From Pyrrhosoma nymphula (lineage: Eukaryota > Arthropoda > Insecta > Odonata > Coenagrionidae): a DNA stretch of 64,000 nucleotides. Numbering within the stretch: position 1 is the stretch's first letter; every line of letters begins with the position of its first letter. Of this stretch, positions 35,430 through 47,715 are shown piece after piece. The position numbers and the translations under genes are program-made. The DNA is taken from assembly GCA_963573305.1 (NCBI GenBank), contig OY754332.1:50319559-50383558 (forward strand). Reading direction: 5' to 3'. A model generated the notes under the pieces. The model had not been told where the DNA came from. It did not search any database and saw only the letters and a list, made by a program, of their open reading frames with translations.

Positions 35430-36300
35430 TCTGCAAGAAGAGCGAGAGGGCCCTCGTCGAGACAGCGCGGGGGTCCGCCGGCCCTAAAGGCGATCGTTTT
35501 CCTCCAACGACGGGAAACACAGGAACACGAGACGACGAGCAAGGAAGGCGGGAATGAATCAAGGACGCCCAAAACCTCCCCCCCCCCAAAATCGGTTTCA
35601 GTGACCAAAAGAGCGGAACGATGGAATAACAACCAAACGACATAACCCTTCGTCATGGCGCGTTAAATTGATCGCCATTCCACGAGCCGAGAACAAGAGC
35701 ACGTGATAACGAGCTATTAGTCACCCCCAAGACACGCCAACTAAGAAAATTTCTCGCACCGCTCCTGGGCGGCTTGAAACCGCCCTCTTCACCCCCTCCC
35801 ACCCACCCTCCCGCCATCTACTCTTTTCCTACCTCCCCCTCTCACCAACCGTCCCCACCCCACTCCCCCAACGCCACCTCCTCCCGTCCCAGTTGTCGCG
35901 CAATGGCAAACACGGGCAGAAATGTGGGGCGGCGTCGCTGGGCTGGCCCGTTAAATGGGGCCGATTCCACCCCTTCACCCTCAGAGGGTGAAGGGCGGGG
36001 GGTCGTCGCCCCCTTCCCGCAACACACTGCTTCTCTCCCCCTCCCAACCCCCCCCAGGACCCTACCCGACCCCGCCAACCACCCGTCGCACAGCAACTAA
36101 ACGGCCCCCCGGGAAAGCACGCACCGCACTCACAACATAACAATTAAGAGATTCCGCTTCTCGCCGCCCGAGATGGACGATACAAAATTCTCCACGCGTG
36201 AGAGGGGTTTGGGGGGGGGGGGGGTAAGGGGGGAAAAGCTTTGCGGAAGTGGTGGACACCCTTGCTGGCCCCCCTCCCCGCAGGGGTCTGAGTGGGAACT
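35430..36300. promoter_or_regulatory. Second GC- and C-tract-rich block
   Basis: CpG- and poly-C/poly-G-rich, including an uninterrupted run of G near 36213. The frames are Pro/Arg/Gly-rich on both strands with no domain. It could be a promoter-type island or a GC-rich repeat. Confidence 0.35.
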
Positions 36301-38944
36301 CAACAGAGGTGTGCTCCCCTCTACGAAGGATCACACGAAAATATTTAGACTGCTTCACGGCAGTACAGCTGGTCAAAAAAATTTCTGAGTTATGATTATT
36401 TTGAATTTTAGGGGGCGGTTGGATCTTCCGGTTTTCCGGCGCGTCTTTCCATCTTGTGTAAGATATTTTGCCAGATATTCTACAGGATTCTTCAGGTCTG
36501 GCTGATCTGTCACAAGATGTAGTGAAGCGGCGGAAAGCCTGAAAACCGTACGTGCCATCCTGCAATGCCCGCGGTAGCATTCATCAAAAGTTCGTTTTTC
36601 ATTTTAATTCTTCATTTATGTTGAATTTGTAACTGATATTAATTTAAATTATTCATGATTTAGGGTCGGATTCGCAAACTGGCCAAGGCCCTGGCTTCTT
36701 ACGCGGAGAGCACTGGTTATAGACCGGAGGTGGAAGGTTTTAAGTGGTGATCCCATTCCTACTTGGGTGCTTTGAAGAGAGCAATTCAAGTATTAAATTA
36801 CGTATTCCGTGCGCTGGATGGGACGTGAGATCGGTCTAATGCCGGCGGCGGGCATCCCTTCCATCTCTTCTACCATCAGTTCCTATCCTACGACATCGCT
36901 ACTCGCTCTCATCCTACGCCTCCGTTACACGCAGTTTCCACTGCAAACATAGCCCTGCCTGCCAGAACTTTCATCGCCAACCACTTAGCGCCTTTTTAGG
37001 CGGGAATTGGAATAGGCACTTCAGGAGACGCCGAAATCCGATTCAACCTTATGATTTTTTTATGACCTCAATTATTAAGCGCGAATAAACCACGCATGAA
37101 TGTGTGAGTGGCGTAATTCAAGTATTATTTTTATGTGCAGTATTTATGCGTGTACCACGCGCGTCATTTCCTATAAAATTCAACATAAAAAATCAGCAGC
37201 GCTTCCATACGCGTCGATGTGTTAGTGAATGATCGTTCCCGTTCTGCCTATCCCCCAGCTCCCTACCACAATACTGCATTATGCATACAACATACCTAAT
37301 AATGTGATGAGATGAATGAACCTCATCCGCTGTAAATATTCACGTAGATATTTTACGTCAACCTCTCCTGCCGTACGATCCCAATACGCTGGGTACACTT
37401 TAGTGACGCAAAATAATAATACATCATCAAAATTTATAAATGGTTGACTTTAATATTGAAAAAAAAACAAGTTTACAGCTTGAGAAAATAGTACACTATA
37501 CTATATGTACTAGAGCCACTTCTCCAATATGACCCATAAATCATGAATAATTTTAATTAATATCAGTTATAAACAAAGTCATTATTAATCCAGAAAAAAA
37601 TTAAAAATAAACTAGGAGGTTTTTTCGACCAGTTTTTTTGCTGTGAAACTGCAAAAATATATTTTTTCTTTCCTTTGAATCTGACAGAGTACAAAATAAA
37701 TTTAACGCTTGGGTCATCCGTAATATTTATAATTTTTGTACTTTGACATCAATTTTGAAAAGGATATGTCAAAAATTCAGACTAACAGCGACATATTTTG
37801 GATCTTGTGCCACTCTTCTCAAGTATTAAATCACAAACCTACATATACCAAAATCATTTTATCCTTTCAATAATGATGGAAATGCTTCCAGAAAAACCAC
37901 ATTGACGAATTTGTGAGAGAGAAAGGGAGGTAATAAAATATGAAAACGCTTATAAAAAGTTTTCCCTGAAAAATGTCATTAAAACTCTTTTGCCTCCGAA
38001 TTATGCAATTAGGGCCTTAGAAGGCCATTATTCATGAGATAAGGATTGACGCTTCTCCTCGCTTAGTTTTCCTTTTGGATAAACACACTATGTCTTCGTG
38101 TATATTGCAATTTGCGTGTCGATCGTTCATTCAAGTATCACGAAAAATTACACCAGCGGGTCATACAGGTTGGTGCTCAAAGCTTGAAATACGCTGGCTC
38201 TCCTGTACCGTTTCGGGTGACTGTGAGAACCTTCGGCTACACTTATCTCTCTTCGACAAGTGGGATCAAATGATGGCCGTACTCTCAGATTTGTCCGCGT
38301 TCGAACACAAGCTCTGAAATGAGCTCACTACGGGGAGCAAGGGCATTCGGCGACTCATGTAGTGAGCACGTGACCTTAATCGGCATTCCTCTTCAGATGG
38401 AGGAGATTCTCAGGAGAAATTGTAGGAGATCCTTTTTTTGTGAGGGCGGGAACTCTGTGGCCATAGTGACAATGGAGTCCATTGTAGTCTTCTCTATTTA
38501 TGGTTAAGTGTAGCAAACAGCGAGGATAAGAGTTTAAAAAGTCGCACTTGATCAGAAAGGTGTTGCTACACAAAATAATGATCAGAGGGAGGCACAAGAA
38601 AAGCATCGGTAACGAATTCTATGTCATTCGGTGGCATTACAGCTCTTCCGAGAGATCTAATGGTATATATAACATTAAATTGTAATAATATCCTGTTGAA
38701 ATTAGCCCATGATGAAGTTTATATTTAATTTAAAATTAGGTGATTCTTTGCTTCGTATTGTATTGGTTTATTGCTATTAGGTGGTTAGTTCCCATTTGGA
38801 TAGGTGGCTCCACATTTCAAAATTTTCTTAAGGATCATTGTCATTATTAAATTATCTACCGGTTAAAGACCGTAGGTTTACATGAAAGTCACGTAAAAAT
38901 CCTTCAGATTTTCACACGTGCAGGATATCCTGGATATCTTCCTG
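36301..38944. other. Unassigned region, possible SINE-like body at 36740-36900
   Basis: GCGCTGGATGGGACGTGAGA near 36812 resembles the tRNA-unrelated part of some insect SINEs, but no A/B boxes were found upstream. The 80-residue frame at 38075-38317 has no recognised motif. The remainder is AT-rich and featureless to me. Confidence 0.35.
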
Positions 38945-39992
38945 TTCGATTGATATCTTCCCTGTTTTGTCCTTTACCTTTGGTTTCGTTTGCCCCTTTT
39001 CTAACAGATAGCGCTTTCACTTTAGCGAGTAGTGCACTCACTTTCCCTTCTTCCTGTTGCTTTTCCTTTTCCTCGCATTGTCCTTTCCACCAATTTTTCT
39101 TCGCCCGATTGGTTACTCGCCGAAGTTTATTAATTAATTCCTTCTACTTCCTCTTATCTAGGTCGGCGTCGACGTTTTTCTACATCGGTCTCTCTTATAT
39201 TTCCCTAGTTATTTTTTCTGTGACCCCTTGCTACTTTATCCTTCTATTTTCCCATAATTCTATTGTTTTCTGGGTCGCAATTACAACGCCTGTTTTTATA
39301 TTTTCCCGTTTTTCTTCAATTGTTCCTATTTTATTTGCTTCATCAATGTTCCTCGCCACCAGCTCCTGATATTGTCTCCTTTCCATCCCTTTCAATGACA
39401 CCGCGAGTCACTTCATCCTCCTACTATTACAAAGCCATTGCAATATAACGTCACATTTCATCATGACTACATTATGATCTGAGTCCGCATCATTCTCTGG
39501 AGAGAGTTATTGACTCTGTTCCATAACCTCTGCCTTAGCACGATGTAATCCATTTGATATCTCCCTGTGTTCCCCGGAATATTCCATGGGTACCTTCACC
39601 AGAGGTGACATGTGAACCAAGTTTTTTTTACAATTAATTTATTTCTTCTACAAAATTGCCTATATCCTCCTACTTCATATGCATCCCTCCCTTCCCCCAC
39701 CACTACATTTCACTCGCCCATTACTATAAGGGTTTTCTTGCCCGGGACTTTTCCAATAATCTCTTCTAATTGTTCGTACACCCCATCCACCTCTTCCTCC
39801 CTATCGTTAATTGTAGGCATGTACACCTGGATTAATACGAAATTCGTTAGTTGTGCTTTTATACCTACCATTAATATGTTGTCGCTCATCTGTTCAATGT
39901 CTACTGCCCCCTTCCGTAATTCAGCATTCAGTACCATAGCTACTCCACGTTGACTCTCATCTCCCCTTCCATAGATTACCCTAAATTCTACG

Positions 39993-42029
39993 ACGGGGAA
40001 TCAACGAATATATTCCGCAAAAATTGAAATGCGACAGTAAAGAACCTCGCTGGTATAACAACGATGTTAGGAGGGACCTTAAGAGACAGAGAAAATTGTA
40101 CAACTTGGTTAAAAAGTTCACTACGGTAGGTGACAAATCGAAGGAACTTGAAGCAAAAGAAAGTTACGCTGCGCAACGCTCAAAAACTAAGAAATCAATG
40201 CGTTCTGCATTGCTAAATTTCAAGAAAAAAGTACTTGGTGAATTACTCGAAGAAAATCCGAAATCTTTTTGGTCATATGCGAGAGAGCTTCAGGGAAAAT
40301 CTTCAACCGTAGATTCGTTATTTGATAATGATGGCAAACTTGTCACCGAAAATATTGACAAAGCTAACACGTTAAATTCCCACTTCAAAAGTGTATTCAC
40401 CACAGACGATACTGCATGTAATTTTGAAATACAATTCACTGAGGAACCGATGAAAGAAATCACTATTCAAAGTGATGGGATAACTAAACAGCTACAGTCG
40501 ATAAAAAATAGTAAATCTCCGGGTCCGGAGGGAATACCCGCGCGTGTCCTCAAGGAGTTAGCGCCACAGATCGCACCGTTCTTAGACATAATATTCAAGA
40601 AGTCATTGTCTGAAGGAAAGATACCATTAGACTGGAAAATTGCAAACGTTACACCGATATTCAAAAAGGGAAACAGACACGACCCAGGGAACTATCGACC
40701 AATTTCATTAACGTCGATTATAGGCAAGATACTCGAACATATCGTCGTTAGCAATATCATGACGTTCCTGGACAGTCGTAACGTCCTCCATGGCTGTCAG
40801 CACGGCTTCCGGAAAGGTAGATCATGTGAAACACAACTCGCGCTCTTTCTTCATGACGTTCTCAAATCTGGCGAATCGAAAAGACAAGTTGACGCATTAT
40901 TTCTAGATTTTAAGAAAGCTTTCGACACGGTACCTAATAACAAACTTTTATACAAATTACAGTCATGCGGCCTAAACGAAACAGTAGTAAACTGGATACG
41001 CGACTTTCTGAGTGATCGTAAGCAAAAGGTAGTTCTTGACGGAATTAGCTCTGATGTCGTTAAAGTGACATCAGGTGTCCCGCAAGGAAGCGTGATCGGA
41101 CCCCTTTTGTTCATTATATACATAAATGATCTATGCTCTCGAATTAGCAGTAAAATACGTCTATTCGCCGACGACGCTGTCATCTATCGTGAAATTAGTG
41201 ATCACTCTGACTTTGAAACTCTATCATCGGATTTAAACAACGTTCATGTGTGGAGCCAAGAGTGGGGACTCGAACTTAATCTGAGCAAATGCACGGCGGT
41301 ACATTTCTTGCGGAAGTCGTCCAACTATTCCCATGTATATGCTGTGGATGGTGTTAACATAAAGGCGACAGATGAAGTGAAGTATCTAGGAGTTACGATA
41401 ACTTCGGACCTATCGTGGGGAGCACATATAAGAAATATTTGTGGCAGAGCTCTGAAGAAGCTAGGATTCGTCAAGCGTATTGTGGGAAGATTTCAGATGA
41501 AAAAGTAAAAGAGAGGTGCTATTTCGCACTCGTCCGGCCACACCTTGAATATGCAGCGAGCATATGGGATCCGGTGCAGAAAGACTTAGTCCGGGAACTT
41601 AATAAAATACAAAGGAAAGCTGCGCGATTCGTCAAAAACAGCTACGGGCGTACTGACAGCGTTACACAGATGTTAAACGAATTAGGCTGGGAACCGCTAG
41701 AGACTCGGAGGCTGCGCGCTAGGCTTAGATTGCTTGAACAATTGAGAATAGATATCTTTCAGAGCGACACGGAGAACATCATATTAGAACCCCACTATAT
41801 TTCCAGGTCCGATAGAAACGATAAATTAAGAGAGATATTTTGCCGAACGGATAGGTATGGGAATTCGTTTTTCCCCCGAACAATAAGGGACTTCAATAAA
41901 TGCTAGGCGTAATTTCATTAGAGCGTTTCCTTTTTATCTTTAAGCGGCTGGTGTCCTAACACCCCCCGCCACACGCCTATTGAGGCGGCTTGCGGGGTAA
42001 TATGTAGATGTAGATGTAGATGTAAATGT
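39993..42029 (+). mobile_element. CR1/Jockey-group LINE, copy 2 (5'-truncated)
   Basis: Inserted antisense in the RTE-type endonuclease. It begins inside ORF2 between the endonuclease and RT (GINEYIPQKLKCDSKEPRWY) and ends with the GC-rich 3' hairpin (CACACGCCTATTGAGGCGGC) and TGTAGA repeats to about 42029. It is the longest copy in the window. Confidence 0.88.
40024..41906 (+). pseudogene. LINE ORF2 (linker, RT, C-terminal domain), one frameshift
   Basis: The linker WYNNDVRRDLKRQRKLYNLV is followed by NPKSFWSYARELQGKSS, the RT start with KNSKSPGPEGIPARVLKELA, PIFKKGNRHDPGNYRPISLT, DFKKAFDTVPNNKLL, GVPQGSVIGPLL and RLFADDAVIY. The frame breaks near 41490, where GATTTCAGATG lacks one T relative to copy 1 (GATTTTCGGATG). 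The rest (SDEKVKERCYFALVRPHLEY to FPRTIRDFNKC, stop 41906) is open in the next frame. H-to-N in TVPHN/TVPNN is the main other coding difference noticed from copy 1. Confidence 0.88.
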
Positions 42030-42560
42030 ATTTCTCTCCAATAGTCCCCACTATCCCTCCATCTCACCTCGCACAGCCTAAATGCGTCTATTTTCATTTT
42101 GTCCATTTCCTGTTTAATATTTTCTAGATTATCAGTCCTCATCATTCAGGTTCCTATAACGTTTCAGGTTCCTATTTTTTCTCTTATTCTTGTTCTTTCC
42201 TCTTATTCTTATTTTTCTTCTTCTTTTCTCTCACAGTCCTTGTATGCTCTGATGACGTTGTTTCTCATGGATTTTGTGTGATGACGACCGCGGAGGCCTT
42301 GCCTCCCCAGTTGCCAGGAACGACACCCGCCCTAGCGGGCGGCGACCCCCGCTTCCCAACAATATTTTTAACGTGGCACCATTACGTGAACTGCCTTTCG
42401 TCTGGCTTCAACCGCTTGACGTATTAGGCATGGGTGGTCCTACCAGGATAAACATGGGTGGCCCTACTGGGTGCTCCTTCCAGTCCAGCTCTATGGGTAA
42501 TTGGCACGCGCAAGCCCTCATACCGCGGAAAGGTTGTACTAGGATCCAAGGGAAGGATGC

Positions 42561-42789
42561 GTAAGGATATGATCCAAAAATACAAGCCTACCATATATAT
42601 CTGGCACAAATGTTCACATAAACTATTATATGACATTTAGCAAGCTTCTTCTTAAATAAGTATTAAGGCCTTCTGCTCGTTTATTTGGCTACCCATTGTT
42701 TTAATATCCAGTGCAGTGATGGGGGATGGAAAACTTGTTACAACTTTCAAATCACTGCGAAATGCACGAATTAAATGGTGCGCAGTCAT
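42561..42789. other. Short unassigned spacer between the RTE fragment and the SINE pair
   Basis: Contains GGATGGTCC-like and poly-purine sequence only. Nothing supported. Confidence 0.35.
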
Positions 42790-42913
42790 GCACAGGGTTG
42801 CAGAGATAGAAATGAAATTCACCACGAAAAAATCATTTGACTTGATTGGGATTGCAACCCGGATCTCCCAATTGCAAGTTAGATGCGTTGACCAGTAACG
42901 CCACCAAGCTCCA
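42790..42913 (-). mobile_element. tRNA-derived SINE (minus), head-to-head with the next
   Basis: On the minus strand: GGAGCTTGGTGGCGTTACTG (A-box region), GGGAGATCCGGGTTGCAATC (B box at 42848-42863), then AAATGATTTTTTCGTGGTG. Same layout as the plus-strand SINE that starts at once on its other side. Confidence 0.65.
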
Positions 42914-43180
42914 CAAGCAAGGCTCTGTGACACAAGTGGCTAACGCACCTGATCGGCAATCAGGAGATCTGAATTTGAATCCCGATCAAATAAAATGACT
43001 TTTCCTTGGAGATTTTCATCTCTTTGGGCCACCTGTCATCCATTTTGTCTGGATTTGGACGCGAGCAACCAACCACCAACTCACTCGAACATTCACCCGT
43101 TTCGTACTCAATCTTTCCTTCCTCACGCAGAATATTCCCATGTTCCTCGCATCCCCTATAGGATTTATACACAATTAGAA
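42914..43180 (+). mobile_element. tRNA-derived SINE (plus), same family as its mirror neighbour
   Basis: AAGTGGCTAACGCACCTGAT (A-box region), CCTGAT and ATCAGG as anticodon-like stem, and GAATTTGAATCCC (42971-42983) as B box, followed by AAATGACTTTTCCTTGGAG. The last block parallels the minus-strand copy. Confidence 0.7.
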
Positions 43181-43194
43181 ACTTAGGCAAAAGC

Positions 43195-43770
43195 ATTAAC
43201 GAATAACCTCTCGTGGAATCATCATGTACTTGAAATTTCAAACAAGGTCAACAAAACTTTATATCAATTAAAATTACACAAATCTCTTCTCTAAATTTTG
43301 ACTCATAAAATGCTTGTTTCCACTCTCATATTCCCTAACTTTGATTATTGCACCTTAATGTATAATGACCTACCCTCTGAATTAGAAAATAAGCTTCAGC
43401 GGCTCTTAAATTTCTGTGTAAGATTTTTTCTTCACCTTCGTAAATATCAACATATCTCCCACCACCTTCACAACTTGTCATGGCTTAAGACCTCCGCTCG
43501 GAGGTAATATTTGCTGGGCTCTTTTCTCTTTGCCGTTTTTCACAATAAAAATCCAGGCTACTTATATTCCATGTTTTAACCCAAATCTCTGTCTTTAGAC
43601 CCTCTAGGTTTGACCTCTCTTACCTCATGCACCCCATACCCCGGAAAAATACTTTCTTTCAATCATTTCTTATCTCAAGCTCAAGCCTTTGGAATTCGCT
43701 GCCGTTGTCCGTAAAAAATTCTGCCTCTCTGTCAATTTTTAAGGAGAAAATATTTAACTATTATTATAGT
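43195..43770 (+). mobile_element. LINE C-terminal fragment
   Basis: Decayed frames read NNLSWNHHVLEISNKVNKTL, YQLKLHKSLL, MLVSTLIFPNFDYCTLMYND, KLQRLLNFCVRFFLHLRKYQ, HISHHLHNLSWLKTSARR and later GLTSLTSCTPYP. This is the order of the post-RT domain of L2/I/Jockey-group LINEs ('NLSWN.H......KV...LY.LK', 'L..P..DYC...YND', 'LQ...N.C.RF', 'L.WL....RR'). Stops and frameshifts are present. A possible AT-rich tail runs to about 44115. Confidence 0.75.
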
Positions 43771-46689
43771 GAGCAATGAAAATGTCTGTAACATCAATTT
43801 TCAAGCATATGTGCATTTAAGTCATTATGTTGACTGCAACAGTTTTAGTTAAGCTTACTTTTTCTATTTTTCTCCTCTAATTTTGTATCTCATTTTATAG
43901 TATTTTAGTTACCTACATCTTGGTTCTTTTATATCGTTTTTTTCTCTTTCTCTCACTTTTGATGACCATTTCCTTTTGCCTTAGGTGTGTCATATATTTG
44001 TTGATACTATCGTCTTGTAAATTGATGACTTGTTCGCCAGCTATGTTTTTTTCGAAAGCAGAACTATTTATGTAATTTTTGTATAGCTCTTATAGGTAAA
44101 CCTAGAGTATAATTAACATTCATTCATTCCCTTTCCCGACTCGCTCCTTTACACCCCTAATCACTGCTCAAGGCTGCGTTCGAAACGAGTCGGTAGCACT
44201 TCGTTTAATGTAATCCCGCTCAACAGCATGCGCTACCTCCTCAAAGCGTACCCGAAACATTTCATCGTCATCAGATATGGCCTAGGATAGGCAACGTACT
44301 CCGAGCTTCGAGCGCCAAACCTATATTACCGCTTGTGTAGTCTGTCGCGTTAACTTATCAAGTCACTGCACATTCATGAATGCCGATAACTGATTAAATC
44401 ATTCCTCAATAATTCTTGGGCGTTCTTACCGTTCACTTAAGCGGTTTGCTCCAGCAACCTACAATGTCTCAAAAAGTATGCCCATCGAGTCCTCCGCTCC
44501 TCCCCAGAAAATCCATTCGACTCTTCATTCGACCATAAATGTTTATTTTAGTTGGTTTCTAACAAAATGTTTTCGCAATACATCATATCCCTTAGTTTCA
44601 ATCCTCAATCCCCTGCCGCCTTTCCTAGGGTAGCGTTTGGGGAGAAATTTACGTTTCTGTGGATGAATTGTTGCCCAGTTTTGGGGCCTATGTTTTATCC
44701 AGGGATTTGCGATTTTTCTGGATACACGTTTCTTGCTTTTTCCATTGCTCATCAGCGTTTCTGCTCAGTTTGCATTATTTTTCCACCTTAAAACTTAGAT
44801 TTTCTAATGGCTTTGCCTTCCGCCCTTCTTTCCTAGAAATCACACAATTTTTATTGTTATTTTATTATTTATTGATAATTTTGGTTGTAGTTTTTCATTT
44901 TCCTCTTCAATCGTGCATGGTTCCAAAACATATCCTCTTCTTTTACTGCTCCTTTTGTTATTCTAACGGAAAAATCCAATATGCACTTTATTTCAATGGA
45001 CCCGTATTCATGTTAAGTTACTTTGATTTTATTTATGAGGCTATAGAGAGATGTAAAAGATAACTATTTTAAGTGAACCCCTATTTTATATCCTTTCGTT
45101 ATTCAAACTGGCTATCTGCCGTGTCCCGACTAACCAAAGCTCCCAAGTTGTTACCATAAAGCTGGGGATCACTTTAGCCAGTATATGGCACTTTCAATTC
45201 GTTCAACGTTGGCAGTATTGGGTTCCGATCGGCACTAATGAATATATCCCATACGATACGATGAATGCGATGGACGTCTATCGAACCTTCCAAAATTTTT
45301 CTTCAGTAACCTTCATTTACTTAAATCGAAATTTTATTTCTCTTATGCATTGCAATTTATTGAAAAATAATTTTCCTATTCCTTTCACTTAAATCCACGT
45401 TCTTTCTGTGTTATCTTCGAGTAAGTTAAACCATTTATATGCAGTCTTTTATTTCACATTTGTGAGAAATATTTAATGTCAGCAATATTGCCATTGCAGC
45501 GAAAAATATGTTGATAAACTTATGGTGTCATAGCCATATATGTTTCACGAATCAGACACGTATGAATTGCCGGAACTACAAGATTAGATGCCATCATAGT
45601 ATTACAATCCTAGGATTGGTATACTGTAGAAGATTAGATGTAAAGGTTATATTTTGTGTCTCGACTTAAGGTGTCTGCAGCGGTAATCGTGGGTCATTGA
45701 GTGCTTATTTTTATAATTTTTTAAGAAAGTCGAAAATAAAATTCTTGGACCACATTTCATTAATGGAGTAATTCATTAATGCAGTGAAAATCACCATACA
45801 TGCAGTGATGGAAATGATACGAGAATATATATTTTATATTTTTCCTTAATTAAGGTATGTTATGACTTATGACTAGAGTTTTCGGCGCGTTATTCAAAAC
45901 TTCGACGAAATTATAATGAAATCTGTTGTCTTAGAATATCGCAGTCCACGTGACGCCTTTATATTTGTCAACAACAATTATAAATTTAAGATATCAATTA
46001 TTTCGCGTTAAGAAGAAAATCAGTACTCATGTAATCGAATTATTACGAATTATATGCCATGTGCCAGAAGGCTACGTGTTAAATTTTTCTTATGGCTCTG
46101 TATTACCACTATTTTTATTGCATTTTTTCTGATTTTTTTCGATTCCAACGGTTTTTAAAAAGATGATCTTAATGAAAAAGATGTTATTCTTCACTTCGTT
46201 TCCTTACAAAAGCTTACAGAAAAGCAGGGGTATTGAGATTAAGTTTAGAAAAGTGAATATGCGAATAATGGGAGAGAGTGGGAGGTGCAGTTATAAAAAG
46301 GTGTAGATACCTATACAAGGAATATCAATTTTGAACTACCTATGTGTCTTTTCCGATATCGAAGGATAACTTTAGTTCCAAAATCCATTATTGTTAGAGG
46401 AGGTAAATTAATGATGTGTACATTCCTTAACAATAGTCATTTTATTTGCTTAGATCAGAAATGTGGTTTACGTAGTAGTGTTGCAAAATATTTACGCTGC
46501 AATTAACATTATTAAAACAGCTTACAAAAAAGCCTTTTGGACGAAACTGAGCCTGTTTTTTTCTTAATTTTTATATATCTATTTGTTACATTAAGTTTCC
46601 TTGTATTTTTGCGTAGAACGCTTTGATATATCATTAAAAATACTGAGTATTTATTTGCCTACGGAGAAGTGTATTACATAACTTTTCTT
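43771..46689. other. Unassigned AT-rich region
   Basis: The 134-residue frame at 44659-45063 is hydrophobic (Phe/Leu/Tyr-rich) as expected from AT-rich DNA and has no recognised domain. The 69-residue basic minus frame 44543-44752 is likewise unassigned. Confidence 0.4.
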
Positions 46690-47235
46690 GCTATGAAAGG
46701 ATTCCCCTCCAGACGATGACAGTGGTCAGAGGAGAAGTCGCCTTGCTATTTAACATTTATGCTGAGGAAATGGTAAGAGAATCATGGGAAGAGCTAGATG
46801 TGGGAATCAAAGTAGGAGGCATTCGGGCAGGCATTCGGGATGTGGGTGTGGAGGATGGAGAAGGTGCAGTGGAAGGAAAGAAAGACAAACGAGGAAGTGC
46901 TTGACATGGTTGGTGTAGAGTGAAAACTTCTTGGTGAGATTAAAGGGAGGCAGGGTAGGTGGCTGGAAGAGTTAATGAGGGCCGGTGGTTTGCTGAAGGA
47001 CGTCGTTGAGGGAAGGATGTTGGTCAAGCGGGGAAGGGGAAGAAAAAGAATAGGTTTAATGGACGAGATGAAGAATGGGAGGACGTACGTTGAGGTGAAT
47101 GAAGAAATACTAGAAGTAGATATTTCTCTGCACGTGTAAAACTCTGAAGGATATTTCCATTATGCCTTATTTTATATAAACCTACCTTCAACCGGCAGCT
47201 TACTTTGATGAATAAATAAATGAATGAACCGCTCT
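46690..47235 (+). mobile_element. RTE-type LINE 3' fragment with internal deletion
   Basis: LLFNIYAEEMVRESWEELDV and GIKVGGIR belong to the RT just after the GVRQGC-type block. The sequence then jumps to WKERKTNEEVLDMVGVERKL, LLGEIKGRQGRWLEELMRAG and VEGRMLVKRGRGRKRIGLMD, the C-terminal RTE end. The FADD catalytic segment is deleted between. The 3' UTR ends AATAAATAAATGAATGAA at about 47213-47229. Confidence 0.75.
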
Positions 47236-47576
47236 ACTTTCCGAGATATTTGCTGTAAAATAGAAGCAGTTTTCCCTGGGGTATGCCACAGCTATGTGCT
47301 CTAGAGAGACATTTTAAAATATTAACTCGTTCCGACGCATAGATCGCGTTAGAAATGTAAGGGTGTGTTTTTCTTTTGTTTCCTCAATTATTTATAAAAC
47401 ATTGCTCATCGTAATAATTTTCATGGAATGACTAAGAAAACTTTCGGCTATGAGGGCTTTTTCAATTTACAGCATGAAAGGCATAACTCAAATTTGTATA
47501 TATTTATTACATCACAAGCAAGTTCGGTCATTAAAGCAGTTTTTAGTCATTATTAGTGCTATACTTACTTCATTAC

Positions 47577-47715
47577 TCTTCACTGTTTAAATTAAAAATA
47601 ATACGATTTGAATATTGCCTCGGCTATGATTAAAGAAAATAATTCACTCAATCAATCAATTTCACTGTTTAAATTTTTAAAAATCTGCGATGATTAAAGA
47701 AAGAAATCACTCAAA
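47577..47715 (+). repeat. Diverged local direct duplication
   Basis: TTCACTGTTTAAATT, then GATGATTAAAGAAA or TATGATTAAAGAAA, then CACTCAA recur at about 47578-47648 and 47662-47715. Confidence 0.55.

Larger units (their letters stand above)
38945..42560 (-). mobile_element. RTE-type LINE fragment, split by LINE copy 2
   Basis: On the minus strand from 42560: a GC-rich leader, then REKIGT.NVIGT near 42160, DNLENIKQEMDKMKIDAFRL, CEVRWRDSGDYWRE (to 42030). Past the insertion it resumes FRVIYGRGDESQRGVAMVLN (39985), VGIKAQLTNFVLIQVYMPT, YEQLEEIIGKVPGKKTLIVM, and much further on LINKLRRVTNRAKKNWW near 39100, the basic linker before RT. RT is absent. It has many stops. Clearly related to the elements at 15767 and 46690, but a different copy. 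Confidence 0.75.
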
